Made by a program: the position numbers and the translations under genes | Shown: positions 12,060-23,745 of the stretch, piece by piece | How positions within the stretch are numbered: position 1 is the first letter of the stretch | Layout: every line of letters begins with the position of its first letter | DNA from: Talpa occidentalis | Taxonomy: Eukaryota > Chordata > Mammalia > Eulipotyphla > Talpidae | DNA: 64,000 bases | Assembly (NCBI RefSeq): GCF_014898055.3 | Contig: NW_023601104.1 | Span: forward strand, 45,071,199-45,135,198 | Direction: 5' to 3' | The notes under the pieces: model-generated | Told to the model about the DNA's origin: nothing | The model's database searches: none | The model's input: only the letters and a program-made list of their open reading frames with translations

Positions 12060-12360
12060 TAACTTTTTTTTTTTTTTAAATAGAGGCATGTTTTATTTAT
12101 TTATTTGTTTGTTTGTTTGTTTTGTTTATACATGCACTGGGTACAGTCAGAAGCGTGGGAGGGTGAGAGAGTTCACCAGAGCCAGAGCGGGGAGCAGAGC
12201 AGGCAGAAGGACCGAAGTACACTGTTGAGGGGAGCAGCGGGCGGCAGGAGAGGTCTGCGCGCCATGTGGGACCCTCCTCGGTGGCGCAGCGGTTGAGCGC
12301 TGGGTTGAGATGCTGCCCGCAGCCTCTGCGGCATCGGTTCGATCCCCAGCTGCTCCCTGG
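12060..12360 (-). mobile_element. tRNA-derived SINE with inverted 5' head and transduced 3' flank
   Basis: From 12060 to 12279 this is a minus-strand younger SINE (T-run, tail, complement of CTTCTGACTGTACCCAGTGC, central hairpin, GCGCGCCATGTGGGACCCTC). At 12279-12284 it switches through a shared CGGTGG to plus-strand SINE head: GGTGGCGCAGCGGTTGAGCG, with B box GGTTCGATCCCC, ending CTGCTCCCTGG at 12360. The head is thus inverted relative to the body and the two parts are nearly contiguous in a normal copy. Between the poly-T and the SINE tail lies the complement of ACATGCCTCTATTT, which is also seen after the SINE tail at 35.6 kb. No clear target-site duplication was found. Confidence 0.92.
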
Positions 12361-13003
12361 CATATGTGTTACATTCACAGTCTTGCCAGGATCATTCATA
12401 ACAGCATATTTTATGTAAGAAAATGTTTAGTGAATGGCTGACTATCCTATAAGATAATAAAAAAAAAATACTATTCAGAATTTAATTATAAAATGTTTCT
12501 TATAAAAATAAAGCTTTCTAGAAAAAAAAACGTGTTTTATAATACCTAGAGAAAAATAATAATTTAACCAACATGTAAGTGGACAATTATCTGTAAGTTA
12601 GGAATGTGAGGAACTGATTTTGTTAAGTTTTAATTATTTTCCTATGTTAAAAGAAAGTAGTGATCAATATTCATTTTGTTTAATCAAAGATATGCTTGAT
12701 CTGTATCAAGTGGAAAATTAAAATATATGTACATATATTTATAATATATCAAAATAATACCTGAACAAATTCTAAATTAGAGATTTAAAACAAATAGTTC
12801 TTATACAATAGTATATGAAATTTTGGTGAATATCACCGATTACTTCATTCAAGGTGCAAAAACCATTGTCAACTTTTTTTTACTAATAGTCTTTCTATAA
12901 AAATGTCAAGTTGCTTGCATTGTAGATTTTTCATAATAAATATGCTGTTTGTCATAAGCATCAATATCTTTTATTCACCTGTTTATCAAATTGTGTCTGT
13001 TTT
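12361..13003. other. AT-rich DNA, no gene seen
   Basis: About 640 bp of A/T-rich sequence with short homopolymers and TATATTTA-like tracts. No repeat family, RNA gene or exon was recognised. Confidence 0.5.
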
Positions 13004-13021
13004 CATCCTATGATTTTTTAA

Positions 13022-13270
13022 AACATTTATTTTATTTATTTATGCATATAAGAACTGGGGTAAGGGGTGATTAACCAGAGACAAGATTGGGGAGCAGAAC
13101 AGGTTGACGTATTGAAATACACTGCTGAGGGGAGCAGTAGGCAAGACAGGACAGGTCTGCTGCACCATGTGGGTTAGCTTCTGGCCAGGGATCGAACTCA
13201 TACTGCGGTGGCTGGCAATAACTTCATAGTGATGAGACTGAATTAACACCTTTTGATACCAGGAAGGCTC
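13022..13270 (-). mobile_element. tRNA-derived SINE, older subfamily
   Basis: Minus-strand copy with the older ATTTATGCATATAAGAACTG tail. The B box survives partly (GATCGAACTCA). The head is diverged (TTTTGATACCAGGAAGG). A 20-bp target-site duplication, CATCCTATGATTTTTTAAAA (13004-13023) and CATCCTATAATTTTTTAAAA (13271-13290), has only one difference, so the ends are secure. Confidence 0.94.
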
Positions 13271-13290
13271 CATCCTATAATTTTTTAAAA

Positions 13291-14754
13291 CAACTTCACA
13301 ATATTTGATTCACTTGATTATTTCTTATATATCACCTCACCTAAATCCATTTTTAAATATTTAATTTTGAGTAGGATTTAGCAAATCAATTCATATGACA
13401 AGAAACTTGTCATCCATAAGACCATTTCAGAATGATAAAAATGGAAAAGATAAACTGAATATATTCAAAGATCTACTTTTTTTTATAAATGTATAAGCCA
13501 AGCAAGAACTTAATAATTATATTTTGAAAATAGTGAATTAATGGGAAAACAATTTTGTGCAAAATGATTTCACTTATTAATATTTGGGTATAACCAAATT
13601 TTTGGTGAGCTCCATATTCTCTGGTTTTTGCATATATGTGGTGTTAATTATCTAAGGATAATATTGTTTAGTGGTAAAATTTTATAGAGTAAAAGAATGC
13701 AGAAATGAGTTGTGTACAAATAAAGCACAAATAAATTATCTAAAAGTATAATGAACTGTTGATTAATAATACATTAGCAGTTAACACAAAAATCAAATTA
13801 GTTATCTAAAGAAGTTTGCATATATATGTTTCCCTTGTCATTCATGGGCCTGTAATAGTTTTTAAAGCAAGTATGCCTGTATGAATGAGTTCATTTGGTA
13901 TTCAGTGTAATAGCACAGATAATAATCAAGTCATTTGACTTTCATTATATAAACATTAGATAATGGATACATATATTAAAATGAAACTCGTGTTATTTTT
14001 GTCTTCATTTGTACACAGCACTAAATCTTTAAAGTTGAGCTTTTATGCAAATTGTTGACATTTGTAACTTTGAATCTTGAGTGACTTTTCTGGAAAACAA
14101 ATTCCATTGTTTTACATTCTAAGATAAACAGAAATTGGACTTAATAAAGAGGATGTTCTGATGCTTATTACCTGCTTGTCTTATTTAATTCTCTCCCCAC
14201 TCATATACTTTTTTGTTGCCCTTTAAATGGAAGTGACATTCACATGTTTTCAAAATGTTTAAAAATATGTACCATTATAGAGTATCTTTCAAGTGTTTTT
14301 TTTTTTTATTTCTTGGACTTTTCTTTTGTTGAATACTTTTGTTTACATGCTATTAAAGAAAAAATAAAATGAATATTGTAGTTTTACAATTACAATACGA
14401 TTTTTCTTTTCCAGATGCTATTGTAGCTGGAGTAAATGGGAAAGCTAAATAATTTTAGCTTCTTTTTTCTATCAGATGACATTAGATATTTCCGCCACAT
14501 GAAATGGCATTAACTCTCTTTTTTGGAAAAGGGAGTAATTACATTTATTGTATTCTTCCCCATGTATGCTTTCCTAAGAAATTTTCCATTTTGGATTTTA
14601 GGAGCATCAAATATATTCTAATTTTCTAATAGCAAAAAAAAATAAGCAAACAAAACTTGCTAAATTTTTTTGGTATGTTTTATTGATATTGAAAATTTCC
14701 TGTAAATCCTCATTGTTGTGTACTTATATAACAACATAGATTTAAAAAGAAAAC
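13291..14754. other. Unique AT-rich DNA, no gene seen
   Basis: No mobile element is recognised over 1.46 kb. A pyrimidine tract with AG (TTTTTCTTTTCCAG at 14401-14414) looks like a splice acceptor, but the sequence after it has stops in all three frames within about 40 bp. I do not call an exon. Confidence 0.5.
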
Positions 14755-16480
14755 TTATGATGTATTCATCATTGTGCACTTTTGTTGTTTCCATAACTTG
14801 GCTATTGTAATAATGTTTCAGTGAATATAGGTGTGTATATATATCTTTGATTTAGTGTTTCTACATTCTTCTGATATATATGTAGGAGTGTAGATGGTGA
14901 ATCATGTGGTAGATCTATTTTAATATTTTGACATCTCCATACTGTTTTCCACAGGGTATGGACCAGTTTGCATCCACATCAACAGTGTATGAGGGATTCT
15001 TTTTTTTTTTTTTTTCCCATCCTCCTTGCACTAGTTTCAGTTGTTTTTAACGGACCATACTATTAGGTATTATCTTATTATGGTTTTGATTTTCATGTAC
15101 CTGATGATAAGTGATGTTAAACATTTTTTTCATGTGCCTGTTGGATATCTGTATCTTTTCTTTCAAGAAGCATCTATTTAGTCATCCTGCCTATTTTTAA
15201 TTTTTAATATTATTTTTTGCTGTTGTTGAGTTGTATGAGTAGATCTTTGTAGATCTTGGATATATGGTCTTTTTCAGATGTAAAATATATAAATATTTTC
15301 TCCTATTCAGTGGGATTTCTTCTTCTTTTGATGATAGTTTCCTTTGCTAGGCAGAAGCTTTTTGTTTGATGTAGTCCCATTTGTTTATTTGCTTTTGTTC
15401 CCTTCATTGTTAGAGTTGAGTCTCCAAAGACATCTATGAAACTAATGTCTGGAGTGTTTTGCCTTTTTTTTTTTTTGTCTATATATTTCATGTTTTCAAC
15501 TTTTCCATCCAAGTCTTTACTGTATTTTGAGTTGTTTTTTTTTTTTTTAAATAAGGTATGATAGTGGCCTAGTTTCATTCTTTTGTATGCAATTATCTAG
15601 TTTTCTGAACACAAGTTATTGAAGAGGCTCTCCTTCCTCTAATGTATGTTCTTGCCTCCTTTGCTTTAGTCTAACCGTCCAAATAAATGTGGGTTGATTT
15701 CTGGACTCTTAATTTTATTCCATTGGTCTGTGTCTTTGTTTCACTAGCATACTCTTGATTATTATAGCTTGGTGGTATAGCTTGAAGCCTTCCTCACTTT
15801 TTGTCAGGATTGATGTGGCTGTTCGGGGTTCTTGCAGTTCCATATGAATTTCAGTACTTTTTATCTATTTTTTTCAAGAGTGACATTGAAACTTTGATAG
15901 AGAGTGCATTGAATCTGTGTGTAACTCTTGGGTTAGATGCTATTTAAACAATGTGAATTCTTCTAATCCATGAACTGGAAATATCTTGTTTTTTTGGTGT
16001 CTTCTCTTTGTTTTAACAATTTCTTATAGTGTTAATTGTATGTATCCTTCACTTCTTTTATTTTTTATAAATATTTATTTATTTATACAAGAACGAGGGT
16101 AGAGGCCAGATGGATGGGAGAGTGAGAGGTTTCACCGGAGACAGAGCAGGGAACAGAACAGGCAGACTGAAGAAATACACTGCTGAGGGGAGCAGCGGGC
16201 AAGACAGGAGAGTTCTGCCGTGCCATGTGGGACCTTCATCATCCAGCCAGGATGGAACTGGCGCTGCAGAGGCTATGACAGCTTCACAGCATGGTGCTCA
16301 ACTGCCTGTGCCACTGGGGGAGACCCATTTTTAAATTTATTCGTATTTAATAGTTTTATTTCAATAGTAAATAGGACTATTCTTGCCTTATTTCTCTTCA
16401 GTTCATTGTTTGCATATAGCAATGCAACTGAATTTATAAATTGATTTTGTAACCTTTTACTTTATTTTTATATCCATAAG
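14755..16480 (-). mobile_element. L1 ORF2 remnant, antisense
   Basis: The minus strand carries L1 ORF2 from the C-terminal part (14.76-15.0 kb, complement of the GTGGAGATT...CACTATGG region) back through the thumb and RT core. The typical antisense strings are CCAGTTTGCATCCACATCAA, GATAGTTTCCTTTGCTAGGC, AAGCTTTTTGTTTGATGTAG and TTCCATATGAATTTCAGTA. It continues after the SINE at 16327 (GCAATGCAACTGAATTT). Stops and indels are frequent. The T-run at 15001-15015 is an internal expansion. It is an old, 5'-truncated copy. Confidence 0.85.
16061..16326 (-). mobile_element. tRNA-derived SINE, intermediate subfamily, nested in L1
   Basis: Minus-strand copy inside the antisense L1. It mixes features: tail side complement of CCTCTACCCTCGTTCTTG, then GAGAGGTTTCACCGGAGACAG, but a younger-like B box region (GGATGGAACTGGCGCTGCAG). 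The head ends GTGCCACTGGGGGAGACCC with an extra G. No convincing target-site duplication was found. Confidence 0.88.
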
Positions 16481-19400
16481 TTGACAATTATGGGGAATTA
16501 TATTTGGTGTTATAGAAAAATATAACAGTGATGTTGCTTAAATAAAATTCACAACATGGAATCTAAAATCATAACAAATTTTCATATGGTACAATGAAAC
16601 TCCATTGACCTCTCTTGCTTTTATGATGGATATTATTTCATGGTTACCTTTTTCATATCATGTTTTGATACTTTAGAAAGTACTGGTTGGATGAATTATA
16701 CAGATGTTCAAACTGAAGATTAATTTCATCATCATCATCAAATAGCAAAAGATTCATCTTTGTTAATATCACTAATGGTTTCATCAGAAACATTTTCAAG
16801 TATTGGAAAGCTCTAAAACTTATGGTGACAGCTACAAGTTTTACAAAATTACAATTTTTATTTAAAAGGATTACTTAATATTGTCATTGTCAATAAATAA
16901 TTTCAATTTTTTTTTGAAATGATAAACTTAGTTTGTTAGAAAATATCTACTAAATATCCATGCAGGGATAACTAAATATTGTCAACTGGCATTTATTATG
17001 AAAATAGTTTTATATGAAAAAAGGCACAGAAGCACTTTACTTCACAAGCACTGTCTATTTGATTATATAGCAGATGTGCTATATGTATATTTCCAATTTT
17101 GAAACTCATAATATTAAAATGACTATACTCATGTGGTCAAGCTATAATTTTTACTGCCTCACCTAGGACATTCTTAAGTGAGCCCGGCCTTTTGTTTTTT
17201 TTTTATTACTGAAAATATGAAGCATTATATAATCAAAATCATCAAAATTTATATCTCTGGGTAGCAGATAAAATTGACATCATGTTTCCAAATATGACAC
17301 ATTGTGATAGCTCCGTGTCACTATCATGGCATTCTCACCAAAAATTTGTAATATAAATTGTAGCAAGGATTAACACAAAGCAAATCCAAATTGAAGCCCA
17401 TTCTGTAAAATGGATGATCTGTTCCCCTCAACAGTGAAAACAAAAGACAAACAAAGAGGATCTGAATCCAAAAAGGAGACTGAGGAACATGAGGAACAGC
17501 TTGATGCATATATTTTTCTGGGTTAAAATTGATTAGAAAAATGTTTCTCTTCATTTTTAGTAGGTTCAATGAACAAAAATACAAGAAGGAGAATTCTTTT
17601 TTAAATTTTGATATTTTTTCATCCTCTAATAAAATACTTTATCCTAATTTATTTAAAAGTATAGGGTTTAAAAAGAAAGCAGATTGCAACAAAGTATAAG
17701 ATGTAAGAGTAGGCCCAAAGCCCAAATATCTCCAAAGAAAAGCTAGCCTCCTAAAATATTAAATTCACTAGCAATGCATGACTGACATTGTCATCAATTT
17801 CTCAACCTTAACTATTTCTTGAATAATAAAAGTAAAGGACAGCCCCTGAAATACCTATGGTTATGCGACTGATTATATGGCTATCTATCTGGTGATACAC
17901 TGGAAAGAAGAATATCTATGAGAGCACAAAAGGAAATTTCTCTAAAAGTAATTCAGTTGAACCACCTATGGAGATGTGTCCCACTCCCATCCCTGTCATC
18001 TGGTCCTCCCTGTCACTATCCTCTCAGATCATTTTTTGAACTATTCTGTAAGTTTAATTGCTGGAACAAGATTTATACCAAATCTCACTATGAGATTTAT
18101 TATCTGTGTTGATATTGACACTGCATTCTGTATAGTCAGCATATATTTTCAGTTTTCTAGGAGGCTCTGAGTTTCCTAAGGTATAAAGTAATCTAGAAAG
18201 CCTCAAAGTCACTTTTAGACATATTTAATCTTAGGAGCAAATGTTACCATTAACGACAATAACAAAAAATGGTCTCACTATAAAGTCTGATTCCTACAAG
18301 ATGAGAAAATTCAAAGATGTTCTTCCTCTTAGATTCTCTTTCTAATTTAGAGGTCTATCCTTTACAAATACAGGGTAGATACTACCTTGTTAGAGCAAGG
18401 AGCGAACTCTGAGCTACTGAATGATATGCTTAATGAAATCTACCCCCTGATATTTTTTAGTCTCCACCCTCCTCTGCACTGTGAAGAAATCTCCTGGCAC
18501 TAAGAAATGCAATTCCCAGCATACCATGAATCTGACTTCCTACATGGGAGTTGCCATGAGCTACAGGTAAACAGCCATCCTTTGTATATAACTGAATACC
18601 TGTGGGCACAGATGCTCTTCTTGTTTGTCCTTTCAGCTTGTACCATGGTGTCTCAGCTCAGTTGTTACTGGTAGGACGTGTAAAGCAATTAGCCTTCTCT
18701 TGCTCCCTCTTTTTCACTCCCCTCCTCACTTTCCCCTCTTTGTTACTTTCCCTCTGAGTGCCTCCCGAGATTTTAAGTGCACAGGTCACTGCATTTCCCT
18801 CTGGGACTGCCATGTAACTCTCTTGCAAGTTTTGATTTTTTGGAGATTGTATATAATTTTCATCCTTCTGTGATAGAACTCTAAGACCTCTTTCTTATGT
18901 TTGTTTGACAGCAGTGGCAGTTACTTCTCAGTTTCTTCAAATGACTTGTGTGTTCTCACAACTGTTGTCTTTGCCTCTCCCTCCAACTTCTTGGAATTCT
19001 TATTCTGGTTTCCTTTGGCTGATGTTTATTATACTAAAGAACGAATGAAGGAGCACCTATCACCAGTATTACAAATAATTTTCTTAGCAAGATTGCCAGT
19101 GCGTAGGCCAGAGCTACAGACATTGCCAAAGTGGGCCTGGTTTCTTTGTCTATTTTTGGAAAATGGCTCATTCTATGGTCCAAGTCACTGATAATCAGCT
19201 GGACCCCAAAGCTGTATTGCTTGCTTCCTGAATCTCCTCATATCTGGCTAGGGAAAGTTTAGGTAATAGAAACAATACCCCCAAATTCAACAAAAGCATG
19301 TGTTCCTTTGGAATCAAAAATAATTCAGCTAAGTTTCATTTCTATATTTCCTTTCATGGATGCTCAAAAATACAAACATTTACTCGACCAAAGTAGTGAT

Positions 19401-19734
19401 TAGCTTCAATATATAATTTAACTTCTTTTATAAATATTGATTTTAATTTACAAAGTATTTTACAAAGTAGTTCTAGTATGAACATTAGAGTTGAAGATGT
19501 GCTGTAGTATTAAAAATATTGGTCTGTTGATCACTGCATGGCCCATTTGGTTTTCTTATGATATTAAAAATAATAAAGATGAAAAGAGAAAATAAGCTAA
19601 AGATAAATATAGAGCATAGTGAATAATCTATGTAGGGAAAGTGACCAATTTATTCATTAAATGATAAAAGGGGAAAAAGCAGTACAGAAGCTGGAATGAT
19701 CAAAGTTTTCTAGGTAAATGTAGACTGACCCAGG
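16481..19734. other. 3.2-kb repeat-poor tract, no gene seen
   Basis: No SINE or L1 was recognised. The stretch 18430-19260 is clearly less AT-rich than its surroundings and has pyrimidine-rich runs (TTGCTCCCTCTTTTTCACTC). It could be an unrecognised old LTR or simply unique DNA. Two overlapping reading frames there (18625-18873 and 18901-19191) start and stop without splice context and resemble nothing I know. A short ATC repeat lies near 16730. Confidence 0.5.
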
Positions 19735-20398
19735 TCCTGTGAAAAACAGTATGGAGGTTTTTCAAAACATTAAAAATAGATCTATTTTGCTGGACCACTT
19801 GGTCCAGCAATTAAATTCCTAGTGTTCTTCCTACCTGAAGGATGCAAAAACTCTAATTTAAAGGCATGTATGCACTCCTGTGTTCATTGCAGCACTATTA
19901 CAATAGCCAAGATATGGAAACAACCTAAGTGCCCAATGACAGATAAGTCGGCTAAGAAGATATAGAATATACACACATTGGAATATTACTCCACTATTAA
20001 AAAGAGGAAATCTTGCCATTTATATTAACATACGTAAAATTGGAGGGGGTTGTACTAAGCAGAAATAAGTCAGGAGAAAGGCAAATCCTGAATGATTTCT
20101 TCATATGTGAACTATAAAGACATAAAACAAAGGAACAGACAAAACCAAACCAAAATAAACCCAAATAGAAAAAATTCTGCTTGCAGAATTGACACTACTA
20201 GAGGGGAGAGTGGAAGCTGGGGAACAAAAGAGCAAAGGGGCCAATAAAAGAAACCATGGTAGAAGATTATGGGTGCTTTGGTTATGGGCATGGTGCTCTA
20301 CCACACATCTGAAGGTGTGAATCTATAATCTGAGTCCTATACAGTGTTGTGAAGAAATAATACATCAGACCAAAGAATACAATTAAAAATCTAAATAA
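19735..20398 (+). mobile_element. Old L1 3' end
   Basis: Sense-strand L1 end: GTATGGAGGTTTTTCAAAA, then CAGCACTATTACAATAGCC and AAGATATGGAAACAACCTAA (ORF2 C-terminal text), then CACACATTGGAATATTACTC, and a 3' UTR with TAGAGGGGAGAGTGGAAG. It ends near 20395 in an A-rich tail, which became the target for two SINEs. ORF2 is broken by stops. Confidence 0.85.
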
Positions 20399-20657
20399 GG
20401 GCCTCCCCTGGTGGCGCAGTGGTTAAGCACTGCCCTGCAAAGCTGCCAGCAGCCTCTGCAGCACTGGTTCGATCCCCGGCTGCCGGCGAGGGTTCCACAT
20501 GGTGCAACAGACTTCTATCTCGTTCACTGCTTCCCCCAGTGGTGTATTTCATCAGTCTGCCTGTTCTGTCCCCTGTTCTGGCTCTGGTGAATTCTTTCAC
20601 CCTCCCGCACTTCTGACTGTACCCAATGCTTGTATAAATAAATAAATAAATATTTTT
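20399..20657 (+). mobile_element. tRNA-derived SINE, younger subfamily, first of a tandem pair
   Basis: Starts GGGCCTCCCCTGGTGGCGCA. A box TGGCGCAGTGG and B box GGTTCGATCCCC are both intact. The middle carries a young variant (TATCTCGTTCACTGC). The tail is AAATAAATAAATAAATA. Left target AAAAATCTAAATAA, right target AAAAAATCCAAATA, which also precedes the next SINE. Confidence 0.95.
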
Positions 20658-20671
20658 AAAAAATCCAAATA

Positions 20672-20960
20672 GGGCCTCCCCGGTGGTGCAGCAGTTGAGC
20701 ACTGGGTTGCGAAGCTGCCCGTAGCCTCTGCAGGGCCAGTTTGATCCCCGGCTGCTCCCCGACCCCGGAGGATGTTCCCACATGGTGCGCAGACCTCTCC
20801 TGCTGCCCACTGCTCCACTCAGCAGTGTACTTCAGTCCTTCTGCCTGCTCTGCTCACCACTCTGGCTCTAGTGAATTCACTCACCCTCCCGTACTTCTGA
20901 CTGTACCCAGTGCTTGTATAAATAAATAAATACAAATCTTAAAAAAAAAATTCTTTAAAA
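20672..20960 (+). mobile_element. tRNA-derived SINE, younger subfamily, second of a tandem pair
   Basis: Starts GGGCCTCCCCGGTGGTGCAG only 14 bp after the end of the first copy, in the same orientation. The B box is changed (AGTTTGATCCCC). The tail is TAAATAAATAAATAC then AAATCTT and A-rich sequence, followed by a third target copy AAAAAAATCCAAATAAATA at about 20958-20976. The two SINEs differ in sequence, so they are separate insertions and not a duplication. Confidence 0.95.
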
Positions 20961-20976
20961 AAAATCCAAATAAATA

Positions 20977-22125
20977 AAAAGGAAAGACCAAACCCCATCA
21001 GCTACAAACTCCAGCACAGTGGAAATTGGAGTCCAAGTTGCCTAAGGATATGGACTTAGAATAATTTCATTCTAGCTTTCCTAGCTTTCTTGATTATAAT
21101 ATGTGATTTGTAGAAAAACCTTGAACTTCTTTATTTTCATGGTTCTTAAAATCTCCTGCATAGAGATGTTGGGAGGAATAAAATGATAATTGTCTATAAA
21201 AATGCATGCCACAGAGTCAATGACAAGTAACTTGTTAATATTAACAATAGTAGTAGTATCACAAGGTCAGAAAAAAAGACATAATGTCCTCTTCAGCTCT
21301 AAACTCATATTTTTTTACAATGCTTTCCACGTGATAGGCCCATTGCAAGATGGTCATATCCAGAGGCTCTTAAATTTTAATCACTCCTGATGAATTATAT
21401 AGTGGAGGAACTACTCTGAAGGCAGCTTTTGGAATGGAGACTAAACTTTCACTAGTGGTTGGAAGTGGATAAATTAATTTATCTTTTCATCTCGGGTGAG
21501 CCCTTGGAGGAAATCATTATCATAAAACATTGTAAATCTATAGACTTGGCAGCTTTTGCCCTGCAGAATCTTGGGACCTGAGTAAATATGGAGATTTAGA
21601 GATTTACTGTCTTTTCCTTTGAAGAGGTGATTTCCCTTGGTAGGGAAAGACGGACATAGCAAAAAGCGGGGGAAAAAAATCTTGTTTTAACTTTGAACTT
21701 GAACCAGCTTTGAAATACATATATCTCTTTACTGAGATAGCTTTCACAGCTGCAAAGTCATTTTTATTAAATTACAATATTAAACTTTAGTGCAAAGATG
21801 AGCTAGGGGAAAAGATCTTACTCAATATATGTGCCTATCATGAATCAACATTAAAGGCCGGGAACCATTATCAACATTTCCTCTGAGAATTGGTGAGACA
21901 GAGAACCATCATTAGTATATATTGTCAAGCCAAGAGGTTGCAAATGGCAAATAAAAGAAATTTAACCATTCAGCCAAAAAGTCAAAAGTTGCATTTGCTT
22001 GAAACAAACAAAAAGGTCATAAGAAAATGTTTTGCTAAGATTCTCAGAATAATTTTCAGCCTTAATCTAAATCTGTTTTAACATACACATAATTAATGCC
22101 ATATTCATTGTTTAAATATATGCAG
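20977..22125. other. Unique DNA with a MIR remnant, no gene seen
   Basis: Positions 21090-21260 read like a plus-strand MIR: CTTGAACTTCTTTATTTTC, then GATGTTGGGAGGAATAAAAT, then a 3' end rich in ATTAACAATAGTAGTAGT. These correspond in order to the conserved MIR core and 3' part, but the copy is heavily decayed. The remainder shows no repeat or gene. Confidence 0.55.
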
Positions 22126-22142
22126 GTATCACTTAGTTTTGT

Positions 22143-22423
22143 TTTTGTTTTTTTTTTTTTTTTAGATTTATTTATTTATACAAGCACTGGGTACAGTCAG
22201 AAGCACGGGAGGGTGAGTGAATTCACCAGAGCCAGAGTGGGGAACAGAACAGGCAGACTGAGATACACTGCTGAGGGGAGCAGCGGGCAGCAGGAGAGTT
22301 CTGCGCGCCATGTGGGACCCTCCTCCAGTGGCCAGGGAGCAACCGTGGATGAAACGGGCGCTGCAGAGGCTGCGGGCAGCTTGGCAACCCAGCGCTCAAC
22401 TGCTGCGCCACCAGGGAGGCCCA
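22143..22423 (-). mobile_element. tRNA-derived SINE, younger subfamily
   Basis: Minus-strand, full-length-looking copy beginning with a T-run of over 15, then ATTTATTTATTTATACAAGC, and ending GCGCCACCAGGGAGGCCC. A perfect 17-bp target-site duplication, GTATCACTTAGTTTTGT, lies at 22126-22142 and 22424-22440. The B box is slightly altered (GATGAAACGGGC). The long A tail and perfect duplication mark a recent insertion. Confidence 0.96.
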
Positions 22424-22440
22424 GTATCACTTAGTTTTGT

Positions 22441-23539
22441 CAATCCATTTTATAAAACCTGAAGACATTAACTAGAGATTATATATCTTTGAAGTTAAAG
22501 AAATCTCCAAAGGTAATCACTTCTAAATGATGGCACATAAGAATGAAATCAAGCTCAGTAGTATCTTGTATATAGAACAAATAAAGAAGTGGAAAGTAAA
22601 CTTTAGAAGGTGCCAATTACTCTGAAGTGGAGATGCTTGTGACATAGGGTAGGTGTGTGTGTGTGTATGAGGCGGGGATAGAGGGACAGAGAGAGATAAA
22701 ACAAAGAGAGGTAGAGATAGGAAAAGAGACAGAGAGGTAATGAAAGGGGATGTATATGTATGTTGTCTTGATCTAAACTCTTCAACTTGCTATTAAAAAA
22801 TCAGGGACTGAGTCTTTTTTTTGTACCAGGGTAACCTGCTTTCTTTGGCATTTTTTTTCATTATACAATATGACAGATAATTGGTTTCAAAGTGTGCTGA
22901 ATTATTTTCCCTCTGACATGGTTATAGCAACAAAGAGTAAATATTATGTGGGACTTTAAAAAATGAAAGCATATGTTATAAACCAGTATTATCTCAATAT
23001 AAAGAAAGTTACAAAAATTAATAAAAGTAAGATCCCATTGGAAATGCTGGGAGAAAAGAAATAAAAACTAAAATAAACATAAATAAAATTTAAGTTTTTT
23101 TGGGGAAAGAGAGCATATGGGGAAATCCAATAGATATTCCATGTTCTAAGTATCTAATTGCCAATAATATCTACAGTAATAACTTTTAAGAAAATAGGCC
23201 AGAATATATGATTTGTGCTTTCTTGAATATCTACAATATTCCCAAAAGAAAAACAAAATTGAACTGTTTATAAATAATTGATATATCCAAAATGAAAGAA
23301 TCTCCTGAGGAAATGTTTTCAATATTTATTGTAACCAAAATATTGAAAAACAATCACCAGAATGAATACAGCCTACATTAGCTCCTTACTATTACAATTA
23401 GAATAATAAGACAGTTGAACACAGATATAGATATATACATAGATAGATCTTCTAAATAAGGAATTTTAAATACAAAATTGCAAAATAAGGAATATATTTT
23501 TCACTATAATCTCCAAGCATACATCTCAATTAGTCACTT
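22441..23539. other. AT-rich DNA with a purine-rich stretch, no gene seen
   Basis: A GT repeat (22652-22668) leads into purine-rich sequence to 22745 (GAGAGATAAAACAAAGAGAG-like). The remainder is A-rich with no recognised family. Reading frames over the purine stretch are low-complexity. Confidence 0.5.
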
Positions 23540-23745
23540 AAGAACCCAAAGCCAGAAAATTGCACTCCCTTGTGCTTTTCCCACCCTTGTTTTGACCCCT
23601 CTCCATCCTTTTCCCCTGCTTTATGCCTCAGATCTGTTGTCAACTTGCAAATTTTGTCCTTGACCTGACCCTTTGTTCAGGTTCCCTATATTCCACCTAT
23701 AAGTGTAACCATCTGATATTTTTCTTTTCCCTTCTGACTCTCTTT
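23540..23745 (-). mobile_element. L1 3' UTR fragment, paralogue of the one at 24.7-25.15 kb
   Basis: This stretch shares long strings with the 3' UTR of the neighbouring antisense L1 (for example CTTTTCCCACCC, TTTTGACCC, TATTCCACCTATAAGTGTA and CCATCTGATATTTTTCTTTT), in the same order and orientation. It then diverges after 23745. It is a truncated piece of a second copy, or a local duplicate. Confidence 0.65.

Noticed and set aside
14401..14460. Exon after a strong acceptor-like pyrimidine tract (TTTTTCTTTTCCAG)
   Set aside because: All frames stop soon after it, and no donor or partner exon is visible.
20399..20960. Functional tRNA genes in the SINE heads
   Set aside because: A- and B-box words are present but the cloverleaf cannot be completed, and the sequence continues into a SINE body and an A-rich tail.
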